Shown: positions 57,193 through 64,000 of the stretch, piece by piece
Layout: each line of letters starts with the position of its first letter
Numbering within the stretch: the stretch's first letter is position 1
NCBI RefSeq assembly: GCF_902498825.1
Contig: NZ_LR701459.1
Location: 3,147,890-3,211,889 of the forward strand
From: Rhizobium sp. EC-SD404
Lineage (GTDB): Bacteria; Pseudomonadota; Alphaproteobacteria; Rhizobiales; Rhizobiaceae
Direction of reading: 5' to 3'
Length of the DNA: 64,000 nucleotides
The notes under the pieces: model-generated
The model's database searches: none
Seen by the model: only the letters and a program-made list of their open reading frames with translations
Told to the model about the DNA's origin: nothing
Position numbers and translations under genes: made by a program

Positions 57193-57774
57193 ATGTCGAA
57201 CACGGTTCTGAAGTCACAAAGCAAGCCCGTTTGGGCAGGTCACGAACTCCGGCTGGATCCCGGCCATCTGCCGCAGCACGTCACTTACTGCGCCCGGAGC
57301 CAGACCGAAGCTGTCACGATCACGATCGACAAGCGCGGCGCCGTGATGCGTCGTCAACTGCCGGCAAGCGGCCTGCCGCTGTCCGTCGCACTCCCCTCGC
57401 GCATCTTCGCAGGCGTCGCTGCCCGGGCCATCGATCATGGCGATGGCCAGATCACCGTCACGCTCGAACTGCACCATACGGATCCGGAACTTTGCGTACC
57501 GCTGCTCGTCTCGCACGATCTCGGCGATATCGCCGCCGACTGGCGCAGTTGGGCTTCCGTCTTCAACCTGCCCATGCTGATGGTCGAAGCCGACGGCGTC
57601 GCGCGGCCACTCGAAAATGCCATCGGCCCGCTGACTGTCGGTCGCACACGCCCGCGCCGCCACCATGCATTCTTCGCCGACCGTCGGCCGCGCTTCCTGG
57701 TGCGTCGCAAGACCGGCACGCTCGGGATTGCCTGTCTGGTGATCGACGGCGAGGAGATCATAGCCCGCCGGTGA
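57193..57774 (+). CDS. DUF6101 family protein
   Basis: 193 aa, cytoplasmic. Seen: HELRLDPGHLPQHVTYC, ITIDKRGAVMRRQLPASGLPL, a middle part with VTLELHHTDPELCVPLLV, WRSWASVFNLPMLMVEADG, and a basic C-terminus FFADRRPRFLVRRKTG. The last two segments are the family mark in Hyphomicrobiales (WR.W...LPLL and RRPRFL.RRK). Function unknown. The ATG at 57193 follows an AAGG; an ATG at 57172 is possible. It stands alone between two terminator/promoter regions. Confidence 0.82.
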   Translation: MSNTVLKSQSKPVWAGHELRLDPGHLPQHVTYCARSQTEAVTITIDKRGAVMRRQLPASGLPLSVALPSRIFAGVAARAIDHGDGQITVTLELHHTDPELCVPLLVSHDLGDIAADWRSWASVFNLPMLMVEADGVARPLENAIGPLTVGRTRPRRHHAFFADRRPRFLVRRKTGTLGIACLVIDGEEIIARR

Positions 57775-57829
57775 GTTTTACAGTAATCTAATATAGCGAT
57801 ATCTTAAGTATAAATATCTGATATCTCGT

Positions 57830-57854
57830 GGAACGATACAGTCCAGTCCTCGTT
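57830..57854 (+). promoter_or_regulatory. EcfG-type (general stress response) promoter
   Basis: GGAAC, 16 nt, CGTT: an exact match to the sigma-EcfG consensus (GGAAC-N16/17-CGTT) used in the alphaproteobacterial general stress response. It lies in the 219-nt gap before the acidic repeat protein and points at it; the predicted transcript would start near 57860, giving a leader of about 130 nt. The AT-rich segment 57775-57829 is just upstream. Confidence 0.65.
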
Positions 57855-57887
57855 CTTACAGCATCGGCACCGCACGGCGCGCCTCTC

Positions 57888-57969
57888 AACAGTTTTAGAG
57901 ACTGTTAGACCAAGGCTAAACGTCGTGATCCCGAAGCTGAACGATCAATAAGACAGAAATAAATCTGTC
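57888..57969 (+). promoter_or_regulatory. Leader region with two small hairpins
   Basis: 57888-57906: AACAGT, 7-nt loop, ACTGTT. 57952-57969: GACAGA, loop AATAAA, TCTGTC. The second ends 12 nt before the AGGAGA ribosome site of the following gene. Each stem is 6 bp, so stability is low; the pairing is perfect. Confidence 0.4.
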
Positions 57970-57993
57970 ACCGAGATTATCAGGAGAACGACT

Positions 57994-58395
57994 TTGACCA
58001 AGGTTATCGCACTTCTTACCGCTACGCTGATGTCTTCCGCAGCGATCGCAGCCCCCATGGTTGGCGATCACAGCGCAACCGATCGCGCAGAAGCGCCGAT
58101 CATCCTTGCACAGGCTGCCGACAACAATGCTGACGCCGGCGAGTCGCCGGACGGCCCGATCATCGAAGAAGAAGACACTGAAGTCATGGGCACGACGACC
58201 GGCCCTGACGAAGAGCAGGCCGATAATGACGGCGACGATGGCGAGTCACCTTCTGCACCAGTCGTCTCTGAAGACGAAATGATTGAAGAAGATGCTTCGG
58301 GCGTAACCACCGGCCCAGACGCTTCGCAGGCCGCTGAGGACATGGAAGACGGCGAATCGCCGCGTGGCCCGGCTGCTGAAGAGCCTGCACAGTAA
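57994..58395 (+). CDS. Secreted acidic repeat protein, hypothetical
   Basis: 133 aa; not recognised. Seen: signal peptide MTKVIALLTATLMSSAAIAA, then a low-complexity, very acidic chain made of repeats of about 35 residues: GESPDGPIIEEED...TTGPDEEQADNDGDD, GESPSAPVVSEDE...VTTGPDASQAAEDMED and a partial GESPRGPAAEE. No Cys, no aromatic residues, no predicted fold after the signal; likely disordered and periplasmic, possibly cation-binding (inference). Start is a TTG at 57994 with AGGAGA 6 nt upstream. It has an EcfG-type promoter, its own leader and a strong terminator, so it is a monocistronic stress-type gene. Similar small acidic secreted proteins are known in rhizobia, but I cannot name a family. 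Confidence 0.8.
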   Translation: MTKVIALLTATLMSSAAIAAPMVGDHSATDRAEAPIILAQAADNNADAGESPDGPIIEEEDTEVMGTTTGPDEEQADNDGDDGESPSAPVVSEDEMIEEDASGVTTGPDASQAAEDMEDGESPRGPAAEEPAQ

Positions 58396-58425
58396 TCGAT
58401 CCATCTCGATCGCATTCGAACTAGG

Positions 58426-58457
58426 AAGGGGCCGAGCAGCAATGTTCGGCCTTTTTT
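58426..58457 (+). terminator. Intrinsic terminator of the acidic repeat protein gene
   Basis: GGCCGA / TCGGCC stem extended by A-U and G-U pairs, 10-nt loop, then six T (58452-58457), 31 nt after the stop. It lies 14 nt before the end of ubiA on the other strand. Confidence 0.88.
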
Positions 58458-58470
58458 CGTTGTCCAGCCG

Positions 58471-59436
58471 TCAGGCACCAAGGCGGAAAATTGCGCCGGC
58501 GAGCAAGCCGGCAAACAGCAGCGCTCCGACAAGGGTGTTCGACTTGAATAACTTCAGGCACTCGTCCGGATTGTCGATATCGAGCTTTCGCGTCTGGAAG
58601 ACGAAATGCGCTGCCGCTGCTGCGAGGCCGAGATAGGCCACGACATGCACGCCGGTCAGCACGAAAGACGCCAGCATGCAAAGCACGGCAGCCCCATAGA
58701 GCCGATCCAGCCACAGCTTGGTGCGGCTGCCGAAGAGCAGAGCGGTAGAACGCACGCCGACCAGGGCGTCATCTTCCTTGTCCTGATGCGCATAGATCGT
58801 GTCGTAGCCGATCGTCCACAGAATCGCACCGACGTAAAGGACAACCGGGGCAATCGAAAGCGTGCCGAAGGCTGTTGCCCAACCCATCAGCGCGCCCCAG
58901 GAAAAGGCAAGCCCGAGAAAAAATTGCGGCCAGTCCGTGAAGCGCTTCGCAAAAGGATAGATCGCAACGAAGGCGAGCGAGGCAAAGCCGAGGACGATTG
59001 CGAAACCGTTGAAGGACAGCAGAACGAACAAGCCGACGAGCGATTGTAACAGAATGAAAATCTGCGCCTGGCCACGGCTCACCCGGCCCGATGGCAGGGG
59101 GCGCGAGCGGGTGCGGGCAACTTCCGCATCGATCTTGTGGTCGACAAGGTCATTATAGGTGCAGCCCGCACCCCGCATGGCAATTGCGCCGATGGTGAAG
59201 AGCACGCAGTGGCGCACCAGATCCGCAAGCGTGTATCCCGCTTCGAGCGCACCGGGCAAGTTTCCGGCGAGCGCCGCCGACCAGAGGCACGGCCACAGGA
59301 GCAATTGCCAGCCGATCGGCCGGTCCCAGCGGGCAAGCTGCGCATAGGGCCACAGAACGCGCGGCAGCACCTTGTAGACGAAGTTTCCGGACGGTGCGTC
59401 GGCGACGCGGTCGCCCATGGGGGATGTGTCGTTCAT
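58471..59436 (-). CDS. ubiA: 4-hydroxybenzoate polyprenyltransferase
   Basis: Attaches the polyprenyl tail to 4-hydroxybenzoate in ubiquinone synthesis, in the inner membrane. 321 aa, about eight helices. Seen: RPIGWQLLLWPCLWS, first Asp motif GCTYNDLVDHKIDAEVARTR with SRPLPSG, YPFAKRFTDWPQFFLGLAFSWG region, and second motif YDTIYAHQDKEDD. Both motifs separate it from CtaB in this window. It diverges from purD with 129 nt between and converges on the acidic-protein terminator. Confidence 0.96.
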   Translation of the reverse strand: MNDTSPMGDRVADAPSGNFVYKVLPRVLWPYAQLARWDRPIGWQLLLWPCLWSAALAGNLPGALEAGYTLADLVRHCVLFTIGAIAMRGAGCTYNDLVDHKIDAEVARTRSRPLPSGRVSRGQAQIFILLQSLVGLFVLLSFNGFAIVLGFASLAFVAIYPFAKRFTDWPQFFLGLAFSWGALMGWATAFGTLSIAPVVLYVGAILWTIGYDTIYAHQDKEDDALVGVRSTALLFGSRTKLWLDRLYGAAVLCMLASFVLTGVHVVAYLGLAAAAAHFVFQTRKLDIDNPDECLKLFKSNTLVGALLFAGLLAGAIFRLGA

Positions 59437-59565
59437 GGCGGATCAGTGGCAGCGGGGCTTTGTGCGGTCAAGGCTTCACCGCGCGGCTGAGGAACGCCCT
59501 CTTGACCCAATTGCTCACGCAGGCTTTACCGACCCGCAACACTGACTTGCCGGGGACCAAGCTTC

Positions 59566-60834
59566 ATGAACGTGCTTCTCATCGGATCGGGCGGCCGCGA
59601 ACATGCGCTCGCCTGGAAGATCGCTGCCTCCCCGCTGCTCGGCCGCCTTTATGCAGCGCCCGGCAATCCGGGCATCGCCGAAGAAGCCGAAATCGTCGCT
59701 CTGGACACCGCCGACAACGATGCCGTGATCGGCTTCTGCCGCGAGAACGGCGTCGACCTCGTCGTGGTCGGCCCGGAGGCGCCGTTGGTCGCCGGCCTCG
59801 TCGATGCGCTCGATGAAGCAGGCATTGCCGCTTTCGGACCGACGGCTGCCGCAGCGCAGCTCGAAGGCTCCAAGGGCTTCACCAAGGATCTGTGCGCGGA
59901 ATACGCCATTCCAACTGGTGCCTATCAGCGCTTTAACAATGCGCCCAAGGCCAAGGCCTATGTCCGTGCGCAAGGCGCGCCGATCGTCATCAAGGCCGAT
60001 GGGCTGGCCGCTGGCAAGGGCGTGACCGTGGCCATGACGCTCGACGAGGCGCTTGCCGCCGTCGACGATTGCTTCGAAGGCGCCTTTGGCGATGCCGGAG
60101 CCGAAGTCGTGGTCGAAGCCTTTCTCGATGGCGAGGAAGCGAGCTTCTTCTGCCTCTGCGACGGCGAGACCGCCCTGCCGCTGACCAGCGCACAGGATCA
60201 CAAGCGCGTCGGTGATGGCGACACGGGTCCCAACACCGGCGGCATGGGCGCCTACTCGCCGGCTCCCGTGATGACGGCCGACATGGTCCAGCGCACCATG
60301 GTGGATATCATCGAGCCGACGCTGCGCGGCATGAAAGCGCGCGGCATGCCCTTCAAGGGCGTGCTCTATGCCGGTCTAATGATCACCGACAAAGGCCCCG
60401 AGCTCATCGAGTACAATGTGCGTTTCGGCGATCCGGAATGCCAGGTGATGATGATGCGGCTGAAGGACGACATCCTTCTTCTTATGAAGGCGGCAGCCGA
60501 CGGTACCCTTTCGACGATGAGTGCACGCTGGCACGACGATGTGGCGCTGACAGTCGTGATGGCTGCCAATGGCTATCCCGGCGCCTACAAGAAGGGCACC
60601 GCGATCGACGGCATTGCCGAAGCTGATGCTGTCGAAGGCGCGAAGGTGTTCCATGCCGGAACGGCCCTGCATGATGGACAACTCACCGCCAATGGCGGGC
60701 GGGTGCTCAACGTGTCCGCCATGGCAAAGGATGTCGCCGGCGCCCGAGACCGCGCCTATCAGGCGGTCGACCGAATTTCGTGGCCGGACGGGTTCTGCCG
60801 GCGCGACATCGGCTGGCGGGCGCTTGACCGCTAA
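59566..60834 (+). CDS. purD: Phosphoribosylamine-glycine ligase
   Basis: Second step of purine synthesis: PRA + glycine + ATP to GAR. 422 aa ATP-grasp enzyme. Seen: N-terminal [95 protein letters not shown], and [14 protein letters not shown] with metal ligands. The C-terminus has [14 protein letters not shown]. Complete. No other purine gene is nearby. Confidence 0.98.
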   Translation: MNVLLIGSGGREHALAWKIAASPLLGRLYAAPGNPGIAEEAEIVALDTADNDAVIGFCRENGVDLVVVGPEAPLVAGLVDALDEAGIAAFGPTAAAAQLEGSKGFTKDLCAEYAIPTGAYQRFNNAPKAKAYVRAQGAPIVIKADGLAAGKGVTVAMTLDEALAAVDDCFEGAFGDAGAEVVVEAFLDGEEASFFCLCDGETALPLTSAQDHKRVGDGDTGPNTGGMGAYSPAPVMTADMVQRTMVDIIEPTLRGMKARGMPFKGVLYAGLMITDKGPELIEYNVRFGDPECQVMMMRLKDDILLLMKAAADGTLSTMSARWHDDVALTVVMAANGYPGAYKKGTAIDGIAEADAVEGAKVFHAGTALHDGQLTANGGRVLNVSAMAKDVAGARDRAYQAVDRISWPDGFCRRDIGWRALDR

Positions 60835-60947
60835 GCTGCTAAGGCTTCGTTAAGCACCTTCCGACACCGGATCGAAAGGTGAAGTGGTTACCCTCGCGGC
60901 CAAATCCGCCTTCGTGTCGAGGCGGCCAGGCTTATCGAGGGTCGATC

Positions 60948-61433
60948 ATGTTGCGCGTAGTCTTCGCAGTCTCCTTGGTTTCAATGGCGTCCCTGCCGGC
61001 GTCGGCACAGTCCGTCGAGACCTGGCAGCCGCGCGAACCGGGCTTTTCCAGCGTGGATGTGATCACCTGCTCCACCTGCCCGCAGAAGCGCCAGACCCAG
61101 GCTGAAGCCGAGCTGATAGAGCTTCAGGCGCAAGGCGCGCGGATTTTCCAGGAAGACGGCGTCGAGAAGGTCGCCCGCACCGACAATATGCTCGGCGGCA
61201 CCCCGGTGGTCACCGTCACGAGCGCCGACCTGCTTTATGGCGCTCAGCGTCCCATGACGGCATCGGCATCGCCTGAAGCGATGGAAGAGTCCGACGTGGA
61301 AATCATCGCTCCCGACTTTTCCGCGCCGCGCGCCGCGCTCGATATCCCTGCGCAGGGCATCGACATGGATGCGCAGACGTCGTCGCTTTCCGGATCCATG
61401 AGCGTGAACACGTTCGAGCTGCGCCTGAACTGA
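60948..61433 (+). CDS. Secreted HPE1-like domain protein
   Basis: 161 aa. Seen: signal peptide MLRVVFAVSLVSMASLPASA, then SSVDVITCSTCPQKR with a CSTC pair (41-44), ELIELQAQGARIF, TDNMLGGTPVVTVTSADLL, and a C-terminal segment PAQGIDMDAQTSSL. This order (CxxC P..K, LGGSPVV.V, DGVD...TS) resembles rhizobial proteins annotated 'plant virulence effector HPE1-like domain', usually next to purD; the name is historical and does not show a virulence role. The ATG at 60948 has GAGG 8 nt upstream. Likely co-transcribed or separately promoted 113 nt after purD. Confidence 0.72.
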   Translation: MLRVVFAVSLVSMASLPASAQSVETWQPREPGFSSVDVITCSTCPQKRQTQAEAELIELQAQGARIFQEDGVEKVARTDNMLGGTPVVTVTSADLLYGAQRPMTASASPEAMEESDVEIIAPDFSAPRAALDIPAQGIDMDAQTSSLSGSMSVNTFELRLN

Positions 61434-61461
61434 CGTCCAGGCTCAGCCAACCTCTGCGAAT

Positions 61462-61839
61462 TTAGCGACAGACGCCCTTCGCCAGAGCGCTCTGGATGCC
61501 GGCGACGTTCGACTTGCGATCGAGCGTCTTCGCGATCGGTGCGCCCTGGCCTGAAATCCAGACCTTCATCTCGGCGTCCATGTCGAACGAGCCATTGTTC
61601 TCGACCGAGAACATGGTGATCGACTTATATGGGATCGACAGATATTCGCGCTTGCGCCCGGTCATCCCCTGCTTGTCGATCAGGATGATGCGGCGGTCGG
61701 TGAAGATCATCTGGTCGCGGATGATCTGGAAGCCGAGTTCAACCTCCTCGCCATCCGCCAGGATCGGCCGCAATTCCTCAGTCACGCCCGCAAGATCAAG
61801 GTCGGACGCATGGCCAAGCAGGCCGCTGAACAGTCCCAT
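61462..61839 (-). CDS. Bacterial PH-domain protein (bPH_1, YvbH-like)
   Basis: 125 aa. Seen: a helical start MGLFSGLLGHASDLDLAGV, then the PH fold ILADGEEVELGFQIIRDQ, MIFTDRRIILIDKQGMTGRK, EYLSIPYKSITMFSVENNG, MKVWISGQGAPI and a C-terminal helix. These match the PF08000-type bacterial PH family; role unknown. GGAGAG precedes the ATG by 6 nt. It is downstream of glyS on the same strand (64 nt), probably in one transcript. Confidence 0.9.
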   Translation of the reverse strand: MGLFSGLLGHASDLDLAGVTEELRPILADGEEVELGFQIIRDQMIFTDRRIILIDKQGMTGRKREYLSIPYKSITMFSVENNGSFDMDAEMKVWISGQGAPIAKTLDRKSNVAGIQSALAKGVCR

Positions 61840-61903
61840 TCGCTTCTCTCCAGATTGCCCCTACGAGATTTCGCAGGGGAAACGTCAGGGACTGTTATTG
61901 GTT

Positions 61904-64000
61904 TCAGCCCACAATGCGTGAGAAATCTGCAACCTGCGCGGTGGCAGAACGAATACGTGCCAGAAGCGCCAGCCGGTTGGCACGGACGCTGTCGTCCTCG
62001 TCGTTTACGAGGACGTGTTCGAAGAATGAATCAATCGGTTCACGCAATGCCGCAAGCGCGCGCATGGCGGCCGAATAGTCTTCATTCTGAATCGCTTGGA
62101 CGGCTTCGTTCTCGGTTTGAATCACCGCGTTAAAGAGATGCTTCTCTTCCTCCGTGCGAAGAAGCGCAGGATCGACTTCATCGGCGATAGCCGTGCCCTT
62201 CTTCTCTTCCGCCGCCAGAATGTTCGCCGCCCGCTTGGTGCCGGCGAGAAGGTTCTTTCCTTCTTCGGTGTCGAGCAGTTGACCAAGAGCCTGAACCCTT
62301 TGAACGATCGCAAACAGGTTGCAGCTTCCGGACAGCATCACAGCGTCCACGAAATCGTGACGAACACCCTGGTCGCGCAGATAGACCTTCAACCGGTCCT
62401 GAATGAACGAGCGCAGATCATCGCTGACGCTTGGGTCATGGTCCTCAACTCTGGACAGCCATTCGGGCTCTTCAGGCTTCGCCTGGGCAATCAAGCTCCG
62501 CGCCTGGTCTCCATGCAGTCCACCGGCGACTGCCGCCGAAAGGATCGCGTCCAGTTGCTGCTCCGCAGTCGCCGTCTTCCCGATCTGATGACGCAGGACC
62601 TGGACATCGTTGAGCGGATCGATCGAGAAGTTCAGCTCGTTTTCGAGCACCAACCGTATTACGCCCAGCGCTGCGCGACGCAGCGCGTAGGGATCCTTGG
62701 AGCCCGTCGGCTTCTCGTCGATGGCCCAAAAACCCGTTAGCAGATCGATCTTGTCGGCAAGTGCCACGGCGATGGTGACCGGTTCGCGGGGGACGGTATC
62801 GGTCGGGCCGAGCGGCTTGTAGTGATCTTCGATGGCAGCGGCGACCGCCAAGCTTTCGCCCTGCAGCTCGGCGTAGCGGCGGCCCATCAGGCCTTGCAGT
62901 TCGGGGAACTCGCCGACGGCGTCGGTGGTCAGATCCGCTTTGGCAAGCACGGCGGCGCGATCGGCGAGATCGGGATCGGCGCCGACGATCGGGGCCAGTT
63001 CACGCGCCAGGCGCCGGATGCGTTCGACACGCTCGCCTTGCGTGCCGAGCTTGGCATGGAACGTCACGCCCAAATGGTCGAGCTTTGCCATGCGCTGGTC
63101 GAGCGGCTTCTTCAGGTCGAGGCCAAACTTTTCGGCAGACGCCGTCAGCGTGTCGAGGTCGGGCAGATCGCCCTGGTCGGACTGCCAGAAATAGAGCGCG
63201 TCGGAAAGGCGCGCGCGCACGACCTTGCCGTTGCCGTGAATGATTTCCTTGCCGCCATCGCTCGCCTCGATGTTGGCCACGAGGATGAAGCGGTTGGACA
63301 GCCCCCCGCCCGTCTGCGGACGGATCACGAAGCACTTCTGGTTGGCCTTGATCGTCAGCCGGATGACTTCCGGCGGGATCGACAGGAAGGCCTCGTCGAA
63401 ACTGCCCATGAGAACGACCGGCCATTCGACGAGACCGGAGACCTCTTCGAGCAGCGCCTCGTCCTCGACCAGTTCGAGACCAGACGCAAAAGCGAGGTTC
63501 TTGGCGTCGGTGGCAATGATTTCCTTACGGCGCGCGGGGTCGAGCACGACATGCGCCTTCATCAGCTTGTCGGCGTAGTCGTCGAAGCGCCGCACGGTGA
63601 TCGCATCGGGCGCATGGAAGCGATGGCCGTAGGTGACGTTGCCCGCGCGGATGCCGTCGATCTCGAAATCGACCACGAATGGCTCTTCCGTTTCCGGCCC
63701 GAAGGTGCAGAGAATGGACTGAAGAGGGCGCACCCAGCGCAGCGAACCGGGCTTTGCCGATGCCTTGCCCCAGCGCATGGATTTCGGCCACGGGAAATCG
63801 CGGATGATGCCGGGCATCACATCTGCAATGATCGCCTCGGCAGCGCGGCCTGGCTTTTCAATCACAGCAACGTAGAACTCGCCCTTCTTCGGATCGGCGA
63901 CGATCTTGGCCTGGTCGATGGAGGTGAACCCTGCGCCGCGCAGAAAACCCTCGATCGCCTTTTCTGGCGCGTCGGTGCGCGGGCCCTTGCGCTCTTCCTT
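61904..64000 (-). CDS. glyS: Glycyl-tRNA synthetase beta subunit, 5' end cut by window
   Basis: 699 codons visible; about 40-60 N-terminal residues lie beyond 64000. The beta subunit with GlyQ forms the alpha2beta2 glycyl-tRNA synthetase and binds tRNA-Gly. Seen: [15 protein letters not shown] near the cut end, [97 protein letters not shown]-like [28 protein letters not shown], and FDAVMLSG-type FVDAVMLSG near the C-terminus. The apparent start near 63865 is an internal GTG. glyQ is expected upstream outside the window. Confidence 0.97.
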   Translation of the reverse strand, partial: KEERKGPRTDAPEKAIEGFLRGAGFTSIDQAKIVADPKKGEFYVAVIEKPGRAAEAIIADVMPGIIRDFPWPKSMRWGKASAKPGSLRWVRPLQSILCTFGPETEEPFVVDFEIDGIRAGNVTYGHRFHAPDAITVRRFDDYADKLMKAHVVLDPARRKEIIATDAKNLAFASGLELVEDEALLEEVSGLVEWPVVLMGSFDEAFLSIPPEVIRLTIKANQKCFVIRPQTGGGLSNRFILVANIEASDGGKEIIHGNGKVVRARLSDALYFWQSDQGDLPDLDTLTASAEKFGLDLKKPLDQRMAKLDHLGVTFHAKLGTQGERVERIRRLARELAPIVGADPDLADRAAVLAKADLTTDAVGEFPELQGLMGRRYAELQGESLAVAAAIEDHYKPLGPTDTVPREPVTIAVALADKIDLLTGFWAIDEKPTGSKDPYALRRAALGVIRLVLENELNFSIDPLNDVQVLRHQIGKTATAEQQLDAILSAAVAGGLHGDQARSLIAQAKPEEPEWLSRVEDHDPSVSDDLRSFIQDRLKVYLRDQGVRHDFVDAVMLSGSCNLFAIVQRVQALGQLLDTEEGKNLLAGTKRAANILAAEEKKGTAIADEVDPALLRTEEEKHLFNAVIQTENEAVQAIQNEDYSAAMRALAALREPIDSFFEHVLVNDEDDSVRANRLALLARIRSATAQVADFSRIVG

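Overview
The window is a stretch of ordinary chromosomal core genome from a GC-rich alphaproteobacterium, most likely of the order Hyphomicrobiales (Rhizobiales). The support is: a CcrM-type GANTC methyltransferase; an aa3 cytochrome oxidase cluster (ctaC-ctaD-ctaB-small ORF-ctaG-ctaE-DUF983-SURF1) that runs into ispH-thrB-rnhA; an IalB-family protein beside tldD; the order pdxH / lipoprotein / dnaJ-like / fabI / histidine phosphatase / aroC / ribB; the order dxs / tlyA / rRNA uracil methyltransferase; DUF6101; and an EcfG-type promoter. I cannot name genus or family with confidence. I see no tRNA, rRNA, CRISPR array, insertion sequence, prophage or other accessory island. About 56 protein genes cover more than 90% of the sequence. 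GTG and TTG starts are frequent.

Layout. 1-2.4 kb: a truncated DUF1499 membrane protein, an orphan 130-aa protein and a small glycosyltransferase. 2.4-10.5 kb (minus strand): ppdK, a PilZ protein, smc, a DsbA-type lipoprotein and a DUF721 protein, with mutY diverging from the last. 11.7-15 kb: two HAD phosphatases flank ccrM, followed by a small lipoprotein. 15.2-21.6 kb: thrC, an M16 processing peptidase, a GNAT acetyltransferase and a membrane-bound EAL phosphodiesterase in one direction. 21.6-23.8 kb: yqgE, a stand-alone DsbD-alpha-like protein and a peroxiredoxin. 23.8-32.9 kb (minus): the cytochrome oxidase and assembly genes with ispH, thrB and rnhA downstream.

33.2-37.9 kb: IalB-like protein, tldD, a SIRT5-like deacylase, a polysaccharide deacetylase, and convergent pdxH. 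37.9-44.6 kb: lipoprotein, DnaJ-like protein, fabI, histidine phosphatase, aroC, a RibB protein with a dead RibA domain, an HDAC-family amidohydrolase and xseB. 44.6-54.3 kb: a GGDEF-EAL protein, dxs, a HisKA_2 histidine kinase, tlyA, rlmD-like gene, and an enoyl-CoA hydratase / acyl-CoA dehydrogenase pair. 54.5-64 kb: Sua5/TsaC, a D-2-hydroxyacid-type flavin dehydrogenase, DUF6101, an acidic repeat protein, ubiA, purD, an HPE1-like secreted protein, a PH-domain protein, and glyS cut by the window end.

The genes serve aerobic respiration (aa3 oxidase, heme O synthesis, copper delivery, ubiquinone), chromosome maintenance (smc, ccrM, mutY, rnhA, xseB), translation and RNA modification (glyS, tlyA, rlmD, tsaC), biosynthesis (threonine, chorismate, riboflavin, isoprenoids, purines, pyridoxal phosphate, fatty acids), envelope redox chemistry and cyclic-di-GMP signalling. 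I found no new multi-gene system. The least explained locus is 57.8-58.5 kb: a GGAAC-N16-CGTT promoter, a leader of about 130 nt with two small hairpins, and a secreted, very acidic protein built of GESP...TTGPD repeats, closed by a strong terminator.
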